64,000 nucleotides of DNA from contig JARBTR010000013.1 of the NCBI GenBank assembly GCA_029240105.1, positions 1 through 64,000 of the forward strand, given 5' to 3'. Positions within the stretch are counted from its first letter, which is position 1. Each line of letters begins with the position of its first letter. Of the stretch, positions 40,605-50,233 are shown piece by piece. The stretch is from Caryophanales bacterium. Lineage in GTDB: Bacteria > Bacillota > Bacilli > JARBTR01. The notes beneath the pieces are model-generated. The model was not told where the DNA came from, made no database searches, and saw nothing but the letters and a program-made list of their open reading frames with translations. The translations under genes and the position numbers were made by a program.

Positions 40605-40895
40605 TTATGCTTCAACAGCTACAGGATAAACAGAAACCTTCTTCTTGTCGCGACCTAGACGTTCGAATCTAACAACGCCATCAGCAGTTGCAAACAATGT
40701 ATCGTCGCCACCGCGACCTACGTTCAATCCTGGATAAATTTTTGTACCACGTTGACGGTAAAGAATACATCCACCCGTAACGAATTGTCCGTCAGCACGT
40801 TTTGCGCCAAGACGTTTCGCTTGAGAATCACGACCGTTCTTTGTAGAACCTACCCCTTTTTTCGATGCGAAAAACTGAAGTCCTAAACGTAACAT
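40605..40895 (-). CDS. rpmA: 50S ribosomal protein L27 with cleavable N-terminus
   Basis: 96 aa. ATG 40895 is eight bases from GGAGG; the track GTG lies within the RBS and is rejected. The start [20 protein letters not shown] has the Firmicute extension, cut by Prp after LQFFA to expose the conserved Ser/Lys-rich tail that reaches the peptidyl transferase centre. The body has [25 protein letters not shown]. prp lies 12 bases upstream. Confidence 0.97.
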   Translation of the reverse strand: MLRLGLQFFASKKGVGSTKNGRDSQAKRLGAKRADGQFVTGGCILYRQRGTKIYPGLNVGRGGDDTLFATADGVVRFERLGRDKKKVSVYPVAVEA

Positions 40896-40907
40896 ATGTT
40901 CCACCTC

Positions 40908-41249
40908 CTATTTGTGATGGTTAATTTTCATGTATTTTTTGTTATCTAATTCAATTGTTTCTAGAGATACAACCATGCCTTGAAGCAATGTTTGGATTAT
41001 TTTATGAGTTTCTTCATCAACATTTGTTGGTGCTTCAAACTTTAAATACCCACCATTTTGATTGTATTCTACATATGTTTCTATCGGATGTAATTTGGCT
41101 AATCTTTCGATTGCATTGACCGTTCCTACCGTTACTGCTGTAACTGCTGAACAAACAATATCTTCACCAAATTTACCGGCATTTGCGTGTCCCTCGACCG
41201 TAAATGAACTTATTTGTTCATCGTTGTAATTAAGCTTCAGCTTGATCAT
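40908..41249 (-). CDS. prp: Ribosomal-processing cysteine protease Prp (YsxB)
   Basis: 113 aa. Removes the N-terminal extension of L27, encoded next door. Catalytic His21 in VEGHANAG and Cys33 in [14 protein letters not shown]. The start overlaps the end of rplU by 20 bases, with no separate strong RBS, so it likely depends on coupling to L21 translation. Confidence 0.93.
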   Translation of the reverse strand: MIKLKLNYNDEQISSFTVEGHANAGKFGEDIVCSAVTAVTVGTVNAIERLAKLHPIETYVEYNQNGGYLKFEAPTNVDEETHKIIQTLLQGMVVSLETIELDNKKYMKINHHK

Positions 41250-41583
41250 CAGTTTTTGCAGCTTTCTTAGCTGTTGCTACAGTGATAGCATCAATAACTA
41301 CTTTAGTGTACGGTTGACGGTGACCTTGCTTTTTACGTTCGTTCTTTTTAGACTTGTACTTGAAAACGATAATTTTCTTTTGTTTGCCTTGTTTTTCAAC
41401 AGTACCAGTTACAGTTGCACCCTTAACGTAAGGAGCACCAACTTTCACTTTCTTGTCTCCAACAAAAAGAACTTTGTCAAAAGTTACAACTTGACCAGCT
41501 TCTGCGTCTAACTTTTCAACGTAGATCACTTGACCTTGTTCAACTTTTACTTGTTTACCACCAGTTTCGATAATTGCGTACAT
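41230..41583 (-). CDS. rplU: 50S ribosomal protein L21
   Basis: 117 aa, a little longer than the usual ~102 because of an Ala/Lys tail ([14 protein letters not shown]) that overlaps prp. Start [25 protein letters not shown]; KPGxx-like [19 protein letters not shown] is the conserved 23S-binding block. RBS AGGAGGTGC. Preceded by the L21 leader RNA and a strong promoter; likely autoregulated through that leader. Confidence 0.98.
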   Translation of the reverse strand: MYAIIETGGKQVKVEQGQVIYVEKLDAEAGQVVTFDKVLFVGDKKVKVGAPYVKGATVTGTVEKQGKQKKIIVFKYKSKKNERKKQGHRQPYTKVVIDAITVATAKKAAKTDDQAEA

Positions 41584-41589
41584 ACTTGC

Positions 41590-41694
41590 ACCTCCTATAT
41601 TCTAAGACTCGCCTTTTAGTCAGGTGTCTATTTGATAGTCAAATAGCACTTAAACCTACCCCGAGCGGTTGTAGCCAGTCAGCTACAAACATAC
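41590..41694 (-). ncRNA. L21 leader RNA (rplU 5' regulatory element)
   Basis: About 100 bases between promoter and rplU. Stems read on the minus strand: GTAGCTGACTGGCTAC, a central ACCGCTCGGGGTAGGT region, GCTATTTGACTATCAAATAG-type arm and GACACCTGACTAAAAGGCGAGTC-like arm next to the RBS. Position and structure fit the Firmicute L21 leader family. A covariance search (Rfam RF00559) would confirm it. Confidence 0.75.
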
Positions 41695-41700
41695 TAGAGA

Positions 41701-41730
41701 ATTCTATCATAAAAAAGATTCTATTGTCAA
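41701..41730 (-). promoter_or_regulatory. SigA promoter of rplU-prp-rpmA
   Basis: TTGACA - 18 bases - TAGAAT on the minus strand, directly ahead of the L21 leader. Confidence 0.7.
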
Positions 41731-41783
41731 AAGGTATTTTTATTTCGAACGATTTAGAAAAAAGCTAAGGCAAAAGATAACTA

Positions 41784-42629
41784 TCAAAGTAGATTCCCAA
41801 CTTTTTCGAATGGTTTCTTATCATAAAAACAATTTTTGATTAAATCAACTTCGGTAACTATTCCAATTATTTGATTCCCTTTTTTCACAACAATTTCATG
41901 TTTTCGATTTTTATAAAATTTACGACTGATATTCATCAATTTTTCATCTGGTCTCACGACTATTTTCTTAATGATTTTCTCTTCATTATTTCTTGATAAT
42001 AAAAAACGCATATGAAAAAAATGTCGATGTTTCCATTCTCTAAAAATGGAAAAGGAGATAAACAAGGAGAATAACCAACTATTTACATGCGTTGGATTTA
42101 AAAGTAGGATGCAAACGATTAAAGAGAAAGCAAATAATGAAGATAAGATCATTATCCTTCGGTGTGCGATAACAAATGGCCATTTTTTCGCAAATAGAAG
42201 GAAGAGTAGCCTTCCACCATCAAGTGGTAAGGCTGGGTAAAGATTACTTATTAGGATCATTAAATTGAATTTTTGAAAAAAGACATAGATCCAGTCTGGC
42301 ATCATCTGTAAATAATTTAAAATATAGGCACTTAAAAATAAAAACACATGCTGCATTGGTCCGGCAATGATGACCAAAAATTCTTCGGCAAAATTTTTAC
42401 AGCCAAAGGCATCAGTTTCCATTTCACCACCAAATGGAAGAATTCTGATTTGTCGAATATCCCATTTATATCGCTGCGCCATGAAAGCGTGACCCATTTC
42501 ATGAACGAAAACTATAAAGAACATGATGATGATTTCTATAAAACGAGCAGAAAGTAAGCTGATTGCGATTAGAATCCATGTTAGTGTGTGAATTTTTATC
42601 TTTGAAAACAATGGAAGGTACTCATTCAA
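41784..42629 (-). CDS. spoIVFB: Stage IV sporulation intramembrane metalloprotease SpoIVFB
   Basis: 281 aa site-2 protease that cleaves pro-SigK in the mother cell. Zinc motif VHEMGHAF (H43, E44, H47) in an early membrane span, third-ligand region ALPLDGGRLLF, several further spans, and a C-terminal CBS-like cytosolic part (NQIIGIVTEVDLIKN). Its start overlaps spoIVFA by eight bases; that gene encodes its regulator and anchor. Confidence 0.95.
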   Translation of the reverse strand: MNEYLPLFSKIKIHTLTWILIAISLLSARFIEIIIMFFIVFVHEMGHAFMAQRYKWDIRQIRILPFGGEMETDAFGCKNFAEEFLVIIAGPMQHVFLFLSAYILNYLQMMPDWIYVFFQKFNLMILISNLYPALPLDGGRLLFLLFAKKWPFVIAHRRIMILSSLFAFSLIVCILLLNPTHVNSWLFSLFISFSIFREWKHRHFFHMRFLLSRNNEEKIIKKIVVRPDEKLMNISRKFYKNRKHEIVVKKGNQIIGIVTEVDLIKNCFYDKKPFEKVGNLL

Positions 42630-43416
42630 AAGAAATCACCTTTGAAGGATCAAAGAACTTATCGTCCTTCTCAATCGCAAAATAATACTCACCACGATTT
42701 GATGTAGATTTATTTAATACTTTACCTAAAGATTCACCACTGGATACATGTTGATAAAGATTCACTTTGATACTTCCCAAATTCCCGTACCACACATTCA
42801 TTTGATCTGATTGCTGGACAATAATGGTTTTTCCATGATTTTTGTCAATTCCAGCAAATATAACAATTCCATCTTGAATTGAAGTAACATCCTTATCCCT
42901 TTCTGTTTCAACAGTAATTCCTTTTCCATTTTTCTTAAAACTTTCTACTACCTTCCCCGAAACGGGAATAACATCACTATTCTTTCTTAAACCCTCACTT
43001 GATTTAAAGAATTCAATTGGGGAAAAGGAAAACATGTCCCCCATTGTTTTGCTTGTCCAGTTAGATATTTTGGCGAATTGATAATCCCTTTTCATAGAAT
43101 TTTTAAGAAAAGTTTTATACGAATCCAAAGAGGGATTTGTAGATCGAAACATAATGGCTACTATTAAAACAAAACACATGGATACTAGTAATCGAAACAG
43201 AAACCAATCTGAAAAAGTGTGGGTATTCTGCCCTATACTTTTGTTTGGCTCCTGTTGAAAAGAATCATTGCTATTGCTATTTTCAGTTGTTTCGATGAGA
43301 GGAAGGTCATTATTTTCAAAAATTTCTTGCTCTGGTTGCCATTTTTTATTTTGTAAGATTACTCTTTTTCTTTCAGCAATTCTTTTTTTAACAGCTTCTG
43401 CTTTTCTATTTTTCAC
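42622..43416 (-). CDS. spoIVFA: Stage IV sporulation protein SpoIVFA
   Basis: 264 aa. Basic N-terminal region (VKKRIAERKRVILQ), one membrane span (FRLLVSMCFVLIVAIMF), and a C-terminal M23-like domain outside the membrane (DGIVIFAGIDKNHGKTIIVQQSD, HVSSGESLG). It holds SpoIVFB in a complex with BofA and is cut by SpoIVB. The M23 zinc ligands appear incomplete, as in other SpoIVFA. Confidence 0.92.
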   Translation of the reverse strand: MKNRKAEAVKKRIAERKRVILQNKKWQPEQEIFENNDLPLIETTENSNSNDSFQQEPNKSIGQNTHTFSDWFLFRLLVSMCFVLIVAIMFRSTNPSLDSYKTFLKNSMKRDYQFAKISNWTSKTMGDMFSFSPIEFFKSSEGLRKNSDVIPVSGKVVESFKKNGKGITVETERDKDVTSIQDGIVIFAGIDKNHGKTIIVQQSDQMNVWYGNLGSIKVNLYQHVSSGESLGKVLNKSTSNRGEYYFAIEKDDKFFDPSKVISFE

Positions 43417-43553
43417 AGTTATCTACCTCAATTTACAACGTATTTAACATTTCATAATGATGGTAGAATATATGTTTTTCACAATCTAAAAATGCAAAAG
43501 CTGTAATCAAAAATTAAATTTTGATTACAGCTTTTTTAACATTTTATTTCTTC

Positions 43554-44345
43554 TTATCCAAACAAACTTGCAAATAACCCTTTTTTCTTTTTCTCTACTA
43601 TTGGTTGTAACGGAACACTCTCTCCTATGATTCTTCGAGCTATATTTCGATAAGCGTTAGCTGATCGGTTTTTAGATAAGTATGCAACTGGTTTTCCTGT
43701 ATTAGACCCATGAATCACATCATCACTATCTCCAACTATACCAATTAAATCAGTTGTTAGACGTTCAGCAATCTCTTCTATTTCCAACATGCCCCCAGAT
43801 TCTATCATTTGGGTTCTTATTTTATTAATAATCAATTTAGGCGGCTCAGATACAGCACTTCTCTTTAGAAGTCCAACTATTCGATCCGCATCTCGAACAG
43901 CTGTTTTTTCTGGTGTGGTAACTACAATAGCCAAATCAGCACCAGCAATTGCATTACGGAAACCTTGTTCAATTCCAGCTGGACAGTCCAATAAAACATA
44001 ATCATAATCTTTTTTCAATGAATCAACAATTTGTTTCATTTGTTCCTCAGTGACATCATCTTTATTTGAAGTTTGTCCTGCAGGAAGTAAAAATAACTTT
44101 CCTTCAATCCGTTTATCTGGAATGATAGCTTGTTCAATTTTACATCTACCGTCTGCAACATTTACTAGATCATAAAAAACACGATCATCTAGTCCTATGA
44201 CAACGTCCAAATTACGAAGCCCAATATCCGTATCAACCAAGCACACTTTTTTTCCAAGAAGCGCTAAGGCAACCCCAACATTTGCAGTTGTTGTTGTTTT
44301 GCCAACGCCACCTTTTCCAGATGTAAAAACGATTGCCTTGCCCAT
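43554..44345 (-). CDS. minD: Septum-site determining ATPase MinD
   Basis: 263 aa; the second of two adjacent ATGs aligns with the usual start MGxAIV. Deviant Walker A GKGGVGKTT (residues 9-17), DTDIGLRNLD, switch II LLDCPAGIEQGFRNA and a C-terminal amphipathic membrane-targeting helix (KKKKGLFASLFG). In most Bacillus minC precedes minD; here mreD ends 88 bases upstream and no minC is present, so the usual MinC partner must be elsewhere or lost. Confidence 0.96.
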   Translation of the reverse strand: MGKAIVFTSGKGGVGKTTTTANVGVALALLGKKVCLVDTDIGLRNLDVVIGLDDRVFYDLVNVADGRCKIEQAIIPDKRIEGKLFLLPAGQTSNKDDVTEEQMKQIVDSLKKDYDYVLLDCPAGIEQGFRNAIAGADLAIVVTTPEKTAVRDADRIVGLLKRSAVSEPPKLIINKIRTQMIESGGMLEIEEIAERLTTDLIGIVGDSDDVIHGSNTGKPVAYLSKNRSANAYRNIARRIIGESVPLQPIVEKKKKGLFASLFG

Positions 44346-44433
44346 CATAATCCCCTACCTATTAGACAAAAAGATAGTATTGAATCCCTATCCATCTAAA
44401 TCAATTATTTATTTGTTGCACTTGACTACTAAT

Positions 44434-44949
44434 TTAAAACTCAGAAAATGCCCATTTAGAACTTATTTTTGCAAAAGGATAGCTCGAAATGAGTATGGTA
44501 ACAAAATTTAATACCATTGTATATACAAGTCTTTTTTCAACAAATGTCATTAAATCCATTTGGACAATACCCATTAATCGAAAAGAAATGAAAATAATAA
44601 ACTCTAATAGTACAATTGAAAAAAAACAAACAGTTGAAACAGTTGCCATATATTCAGGTAAATAGCGCATGAATTTAGTTGCTAAATATACTATTGCTGG
44701 GAGAATTGCCATATATATCCCTATAATTTCAAGATTTATGATGTCGAACGCTAACCCAAGTACAAATGCAACACCTATAGCAAAATTTCGTTCCCCATAA
44801 ATTGCAAGAAAAATTAAATAAACTATGACCAAACGTAACACTACAATATGATCCGTATTACCAACTACTGTCATAATGTTTTTAGCAAATACATTTTCAA
44901 TTGCAAAACAGATGAACCCAATAAATAGTAAATTTATTTTTTTAATCAT
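44434..44949 (-). CDS. mreD: Rod-shape protein MreD
   Basis: 171 aa, five or six membrane spans (e.g. LVIVYLIFLAIYGERNFAIG and VLGLAFDIINLEIIGIYMAI). The FDIINLEIIG motif region and size fit MreD. Start overlaps the mreC stop by one base. Part of the elongasome with MreBC and RodA/PBP2. Confidence 0.92.
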   Translation of the reverse strand: MIKKINLLFIGFICFAIENVFAKNIMTVVGNTDHIVVLRLVIVYLIFLAIYGERNFAIGVAFVLGLAFDIINLEIIGIYMAILPAIVYLATKFMRYLPEYMATVSTVCFFSIVLLEFIIFISFRLMGIVQMDLMTFVEKRLVYTMVLNFVTILISSYPFAKISSKWAFSEF

Positions 44950-45821
44950 TAAAGATCTCCCTCACGCGAAGGATCTACATCAACTTGTGCTGCAAAACGT
45001 TCCACAATTACAACTTGATTTATGTCATAAAAATTAGCAAAAGGCTCAATGTAAGCGATTCTATTTAGTCCATAAGAATCAATTGTTGTTTTCTTAACAG
45101 ATCCAATTGGTAAACCAGGAGGGAATACACCACCCTTACCGGATGAAATCACATGTGAACCCTTTTTTATATCCATTGTTAGCTCATTACATTTAAAAAG
45201 TAGACATTTTGATTCTGAATCATACCCTTGTATAAAACCGAAAATGCTAGTTTGATCCTGAATTTCTGCAGAAACTCGGTTGGATTGATCATTACTAGTC
45301 AAAAGTTGAACTGTTGAAGTAAACTGTGTAACTGTTTTAATTTTACCCACTAAACCGTCAGCTGTCATAACAGCCATATTTGGTTTCACACCAGAACTTT
45401 TCCCTTTATTAATTATAATATTTTCGTACCATAAATCTGCAGAACGTCCTATAACCGTACCGTAGGTAACATCATAATCCTTTAATGTATCTTTAATCCC
45501 AACTATTTTTTCTAACTCTTTTACTTTTTTTTCAAGTTCATATTTTTCTGTTTGGACTTTTACATACTCTTCTAGCCTTGACTTTAAAACTTCGTTTTCT
45601 TTGTACGTATTTTTTAAATCTGACATCCTGTCAAAATATCCAGTAAAAGATTCATAAGTTCCATTAACTGAAGACTGAACCAAACCTACCGTATCTCTAA
45701 CAAACATTTCCGGCCAACTTAAACCAAGTCGATCACGTAATGTGTAACCAACTAAAACTACTATAAAAATTGCACTCACTAATACAATTAAAAGTCTTTT
45801 ATTTAGAAAGAAATTTTGCAT
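44949..45821 (-). CDS. mreC: Rod-shape protein MreC
   Basis: 290 aa from the ATG at 45821 (TTGGAG upstream). One N-terminal membrane span (LLIVLVSAIFIVVLVGYT), a coiled coil (KNTYKENEVLKSRLEEYVKVQ), then two beta domains with SSGVKPNMAVMTADGLVGKI and GKGGVFPPGLPIGSV. Scaffolds the cell-wall elongation machinery outside the membrane. Confidence 0.95.
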   Translation of the reverse strand: MQNFFLNKRLLIVLVSAIFIVVLVGYTLRDRLGLSWPEMFVRDTVGLVQSSVNGTYESFTGYFDRMSDLKNTYKENEVLKSRLEEYVKVQTEKYELEKKVKELEKIVGIKDTLKDYDVTYGTVIGRSADLWYENIIINKGKSSGVKPNMAVMTADGLVGKIKTVTQFTSTVQLLTSNDQSNRVSAEIQDQTSIFGFIQGYDSESKCLLFKCNELTMDIKKGSHVISSGKGGVFPPGLPIGSVKKTTIDSYGLNRIAYIEPFANFYDINQVVIVERFAAQVDVDPSREGDL

Positions 45822-45983
45822 TTTTACTCCAATAAGCCTAAAAAGGCCTAGTTCCCCAAAATAAATAATCAATCTTTATTGTAACGAATTTTTTTGACTT
45901 TTTTCGCGTTTTTTTGAAAAAATATAAAAAATTTTTATTTTGTTCATAATTTCAATGATAAATTGATCTTTCTTCATTAACAC

Positions 45984-46022
45984 AAAAAGCACCTTTGAGA
46001 GGTACTCAAGATAGGTGCTTTT
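45984..46022 (-). terminator. Terminator between mreB and mreC
   Basis: AAAAGCACCT / AGGTGCTTTT with an 18-base loop, then TTTGTGTT on the minus strand. It partly uncouples mreB from mreCD-minD. Confidence 0.8.
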
Positions 46023-46088
46023 ATTGAATCTTAATTTTTTAAAAATAATTATTTGGTGAATTCAACATTGAAATACAAAAAGCTTGAA

Positions 46089-47105
46089 CTATCTTATTTT
46101 TTTTGCTTTTAAAGTATGTATTGTATCTAATGCTTTTCCTGTGCCGATTGCAACACAATCAAGCGGGTTGTCTGCAATAAAAACAGGAATTTTCGTTTCA
46201 AAACAGATCACCTTATCGAGATCCTTCAATAAAGCTCCTCCGCCTGTTAATACAATACCACTATTAATAATATCAGCAGACAATTCAGGAGGCGTTCTCT
46301 CGAGACTTACTTTAACGGCCTCAACAATGGCATGCACTGGCTCTTGAAGTGCCCTCCCAATCTCATCGGAAGAAATCTCTATAATTTTTGGCAAACCTGA
46401 TAAAAGGTCACGACCTTTTATCTCCATCTTCTCATTTGGATCACCATCACCAGCAACACCAATGGTAACTTTTATTTGTTCAGCGGTTCGTTCTCCAATC
46501 ATTAACTTATATTTTTTTCGTATATAAGTTGAAATTGCTTCATCCATCTTATCACCAGCAATTCGGATAGATTGGGAGGTAACAATTCCACCAAATGAAA
46601 TAACAGCCACTTCAGTTGTACCACCACCAATATCTACAACCATACTACCCGTAGGCTCCCAAACTGGTAAATCTGCACCAATAGCCGCTGCAAATGGTTC
46701 TTCTATTGTAAAAGCATCCCTTGCACCAGCTTGTCGTGTGGCATCTTCAATAGCTCGTTTTTCTACGGAAGTGATACCCGATGGTACACAAACCATAACG
46801 GACGGCTTTTTACTAAAAAATCCACCCATTTTTTGTGCTTGTCCAAGGTAATGTTTCATCATTTGAACGGTTGTATCAAAGTCTGCAATAACGCCATCTT
46901 TTAAAGGACGTGACGCTATAATATTCCCAGGTGTTCTTCCAAGCATTTTTTTTGCTTCACTACCAACAGCAACTATTGCCTTTGTATCTCGGTTATAAGC
47001 AACCACAGATGGCTCTCGTAATATAATCCCTTTTCCTTTTGCGAAAACAAGTGTATTTGCTGTTCCTAAATCAATTCCGAGATCTCGATGGTTTAATCCA
47101 AACAT
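46089..47105 (-). CDS. mreB: Actin-like cell-shape protein MreB
   Basis: 338 aa from the ATG at 47105, with AAGGAG upstream; the track ORF is 12 codons long at the front. Phosphate-1 loop [13 protein letters not shown], phosphate-2 [20 protein letters not shown], adenosine motif [17 protein letters not shown]. Forms membrane-bound filaments that guide wall synthesis. Opens the mreBCD cluster downstream of radC. Confidence 0.97.
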   Translation of the reverse strand: MFGLNHRDLGIDLGTANTLVFAKGKGIILREPSVVAYNRDTKAIVAVGSEAKKMLGRTPGNIIASRPLKDGVIADFDTTVQMMKHYLGQAQKMGGFFSKKPSVMVCVPSGITSVEKRAIEDATRQAGARDAFTIEEPFAAAIGADLPVWEPTGSMVVDIGGGTTEVAVISFGGIVTSQSIRIAGDKMDEAISTYIRKKYKLMIGERTAEQIKVTIGVAGDGDPNEKMEIKGRDLLSGLPKIIEISSDEIGRALQEPVHAIVEAVKVSLERTPPELSADIINSGIVLTGGGALLKDLDKVICFETKIPVFIADNPLDCVAIGTGKALDTIHTLKAKKIR

Positions 47106-47321
47106 AGTACTCTCCTTTTTAAAATGCTTAGAAACCCACATATAAATCTACATGTTTTGTTAGAACACGGATTTCAAAGACAGATTACATAACTATTCAC
47201 TTTTATTATGGACAAGCGAAAAGTATTCAAACATTTTTAATGATTATTTTCAAAAGAGTGTTATTGTATACTAAAAATGAATCAAAAACCACTGTTTTTT
47301 TATTATTAGGTAATTTAACTA

Positions 47322-48011
47322 TTATATATAGCCTTGAGCTTTCATACTCGTAAATTGATTTTCACCGATAATGAGATGATCGAGCATTTCAATGCCCATG
47401 ATTTTTCCTGCAGAAACGAGCCTCTTTGTGGATTCAATATCTTCTTTTGATGGGGTTGGATCACCTGAGGGATGATTATGGGCACAAACAAAGGAGGCTG
47501 CACTTCTTTTTACAGCTTCACGAAAGATTTCACGTGGGTGAACGACAGAACGATTTAAACTTCCAATAAAAACGGATTGCTTATGAATCACTTGGTTTTT
47601 CGTATTTAAAAATAGAACGACAAAATGTTCTTGAGGTAAAAAGCGCATTTCATGCATTAAGTAATTTGCACAGTCTTCTGGGGTACGAATGACATAACGT
47701 TCATCAAAATTGAGATTGGTTACTCGTCTTCCTAGTTCTATGGCTGCAAACAGTTGTGTTGCTTTTGCCTCACCAATCCCTTTTATCTCTGTTAGTTCTT
47801 CTAATGTTGCATCACGCATCGTTCTTAGTCCTTCGAATTTTTCAATGACTCGATGAGCCAGTTGAACGACCGATTCGTCTCTTGAACCTGTGCGGAGTAG
47901 AATTGCGAGGATTTCTTGATTAGATAAACTCTTAGGTCCATCATGTATCATTCTCTCCCGAGGCCGTTCCTCTTTGTAATAATCTCGTATCATAAATTTT
48001 TCTTTTTTCAA
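47322..48011 (-). CDS. radC: RadC/JAB domain protein
   Basis: 229 aa. TTG start with AAAAGGAG eight bases upstream; an internal ATG at codon 7 is the alternative. N-terminal helix-hairpin-helix (GIGEAKATQLFAAIELGRR) and a C-terminal JAMM metal site (EHFVVLFLNTKNQ ... HNHPSGDPTPSKED). Historically named for DNA repair; the activity is uncertain. Position maf-radC-mreB as in Bacillus (ysxA). Confidence 0.93.
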   Translation of the reverse strand: MKKEKFMIRDYYKEERPRERMIHDGPKSLSNQEILAILLRTGSRDESVVQLAHRVIEKFEGLRTMRDATLEELTEIKGIGEAKATQLFAAIELGRRVTNLNFDERYVIRTPEDCANYLMHEMRFLPQEHFVVLFLNTKNQVIHKQSVFIGSLNRSVVHPREIFREAVKRSAASFVCAHNHPSGDPTPSKEDIESTKRLVSAGKIMGIEMLDHLIIGENQFTSMKAQGYI

Positions 48012-48069
48012 TGGAATACTCCTTTTATTTTTCTTGTTATTGTTTTAACTTCTAAAATTGATAATAAAA

Positions 48070-48231
48070 GTAAGAAAAACCAGCAAGATGGTCCTTTTAA
48101 AACACTTGCGCGGATGTTTTGGATGAATTCCCGCAGAGCTTTCCTGTGGGTGAGCACCTGAGCCTAAGGTCTCAGGCACCCACTTTCCCACGGGAGTCCT
48201 GCGGGTTTCATGAAAAATTAATACTTTCTTT
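48070..48231. mobile_element. MITE-like repeat, family A copy 2 (internally deleted)
   Basis: Same left end and hairpin core as the copies at 9292 and 53614, but about 60 bases between GCGGGTTTCAT and the right end are missing. Lies between radC and maf. Confidence 0.8.
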
Positions 48232-48232
48232 T

Positions 48233-48262
48233 AAAAAAAGGACTTCTTTTTAGAAGTCCTTT
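48233..48262. terminator. maf terminator
   Basis: AAAGGACTTC / GAAGTCCTTT, 10 pairs with a six-base loop, followed by TTTTAAAA on the minus strand. Confidence 0.82.
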
Positions 48263-48287
48263 ACGCATATTTAGTTATTCTATTTTT

Positions 48288-48845
48288 CTACAAAAAATCC
48301 TTTAATTTTCTTTTAAGCTTTGCAACTGGTAGTCCTACAATTGTAAAATAATCGCCATTTATTTTTTCAACTAATGTCGAACCATAGCCTTGTATGCCGT
48401 ATGCGCCCGCTTTATCTAGTGGTTCATTTGTAGCGACATACCATTCTATTTCTTCTTGCGTGAGATCAAAGAATTTTACATCAGTCGCTTCATAAAAAAC
48501 CTCAGAAACTTCCCCATTTAGAATTGCTACTCCTGTATAAACCTGATGAGTTTCTCCAGAAAGCTTTTCAAGAATCTCAATTGCATTTTCAGTACTCGTT
48601 GGTTTCCCAATGATTTCGTTTTTAAAAACAACGACAGTATCGGATCCAATGACAATGGCATCTGGATTTGTTTCAGCAATAATTTTCGCTTTTTTTTCGG
48701 CTAGAAATTGAACCACTTCAGCTGGTGAAAGGCAAGCATCAAAGCTTTCATCTACTTCTTTTGCATCAATGACAAATGGAACATTTAATAAACTCATTAA
48801 TTCTTTTCTTCTTGGTGAGGTTGAGGCTAAAATAACTTTTTTCAT
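48288..48845 (-). CDS. maf: Maf family nucleotide pyrophosphatase
   Basis: 185 aa from the ATG at 48845 (the track uses a TTG one codon earlier). Active-site motif ILASTSPRRKELM at the N-terminus, IVIGSDTVVVF and DKAGAYGIQGYGS. Hydrolyses dTTP/UTP and modified nucleotides; linked to septum inhibition in B. subtilis. Sits between spoIIB and radC, the Bacillus order. Confidence 0.95.
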   Translation of the reverse strand: MKKVILASTSPRRKELMSLLNVPFVIDAKEVDESFDACLSPAEVVQFLAEKKAKIIAETNPDAIVIGSDTVVVFKNEIIGKPTSTENAIEILEKLSGETHQVYTGVAILNGEVSEVFYEATDVKFFDLTQEEIEWYVATNEPLDKAGAYGIQGYGSTLVEKINGDYFTIVGLPVAKLKRKLKDFL

Positions 48846-48941
48846 CAAAATCCATTTCCTTCTGAAAGATAGAAATCATCCATGTTATATCAAATTCTAA
48901 AGATAACAGAAGGAAACTTTTCTCACAAGTGCACACCAGTT

Positions 48942-49955
48942 TTACATTTCTGAATATGCTTTCAACACTTCAAGCAATTTCTGTTCAAATTTAATTAATC
49001 CTAATGCTGTAGGTGTTTTTTTGTAAGAGTCAAAAACTTTTAATGCTTCATTGTTTGCCATGATCAACTCAGCTAAAACTTCTGTGTCATTTTCTAATTC
49101 TACTTCTGTTGCATGCATTTCCATAACGGGATTGCCAAACTTTTCTGAAACCAAACCTGCCCGTAGCATTTTGAAATTATTCGTAATGATATCAATTTTT
49201 TCTTTTTCTTTTTTGGAAAATGACTCCTTTGTTGGCCCAACAAATGGTACGTCTTTCCAAAATGACTCTAAGTTAATCTTCTTATAATTAAGTGAAAACG
49301 TTTTGGCATTTTCAATTTTATCAGCTATACCAATAAATATAATATATTTTTGATCCTGCTCAATAATAACTGAAGGTACGTTTACGGGTAATGTTGACTT
49401 CTGAGTCTCAGCTGCCTCTTTAGATGAGAATACTCCAGCTTGTACCATAGAAACGGTAAGGTTTCGTTCATATGTAGACTTACTAGAAGAAGCAACCACA
49501 GCACCTGATTTGCTATCCTCTGAATTCCCCGTATTACCAATCGTTTTTATATTATTAACCTGTTTCATATTTTGATTTTCTAAAATATGCAATGCACCAA
49601 AACCGAGGGAACTTCCAGTTACTAATGCAACAACAACTGGCAAAAAAAACTTCATTACCACCGTTGATTTCGGGATTAGTCGTTTTTTGAGCTCTGAGGG
49701 TTCTTCTTCTTGATCGTCAAGTGTTTCATCATACTGATTATTGAAAATCTGATACACTCTATTTTGTGTTAAAGGATTCAAATCATTGTTGAAATCTTCT
49801 TCATCACGTACGTCTTCTAGGATTGGCGCCTCCGATTGATTTGGCATTACCCATCCATTTCCAATACTCATATCTAACTCATCGCTTTGTGGTCTCAGAT
49901 TGTTACTTGTTTTATTCAACTTAATATGAATTGTATTATTCTGACTTCTCTTCAT
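48942..49955 (-). CDS. spoIIB: SpoIIB-like SPOR-domain protein
   Basis: 337 aa from the ATG at 49955 with AGAGGTG upstream. Cytosolic acidic N-terminus of about 110 residues, one membrane span (FFLPVVVALVTGSSLGFGAL), a Ser/Lys linker, then a SPOR domain (LTVSMVQAGVFSSKEAAE ... YIIFIGIADKIENA) and a helical tail. SpoIIB helps peptidoglycan thinning and engulfment at the sporulation septum. Assignment rests on domain layout and the spoIIB-maf-radC-mreB order. Confidence 0.85.
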   Translation of the reverse strand: MKRSQNNTIHIKLNKTSNNLRPQSDELDMSIGNGWVMPNQSEAPILEDVRDEEDFNNDLNPLTQNRVYQIFNNQYDETLDDQEEEPSELKKRLIPKSTVVMKFFLPVVVALVTGSSLGFGALHILENQNMKQVNNIKTIGNTGNSEDSKSGAVVASSSKSTYERNLTVSMVQAGVFSSKEAAETQKSTLPVNVPSVIIEQDQKYIIFIGIADKIENAKTFSLNYKKINLESFWKDVPFVGPTKESFSKKEKEKIDIITNNFKMLRAGLVSEKFGNPVMEMHATEVELENDTEVLAELIMANNEALKVFDSYKKTPTALGLIKFEQKLLEVLKAYSEM

Positions 49956-50016
49956 GGAGGCACCTCTGCTCATAGGACAATTAAAGTAACTCCTATGCTA
50001 AGAGAATGAAATCAAA

Positions 50017-50047
50017 AAAGAACGAGCTTTTTGTCGGCGCGTTCTTT
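50017..50047 (-). terminator. Orphan terminator upstream of spoIIB
   Basis: AAAGAACG / CGTTCTTT with TTTTTT on the minus strand. The next minus-strand gene upstream is over 2 kb away, so it has no obvious client. In B. subtilis comC and folC lie upstream of spoIIB; it may be a relic of such a gene. Confidence 0.55.
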
Positions 50048-50233
50048 AAATCGTATTACAAATTTTGCATAAAAAAAGCAGATAAAGTAAGACAAATTTT
50101 CTACCTTTTTATCCTAAAACTCCTTATAAAATGTCAATTTTCATCATACGTTTGTACTTAGAGTCTTTCATTTTTTTTTGAAATGGTTCAAAATACATTA
50201 AACACCTCTTAATCTATAATGGAGCCAAAAAAC

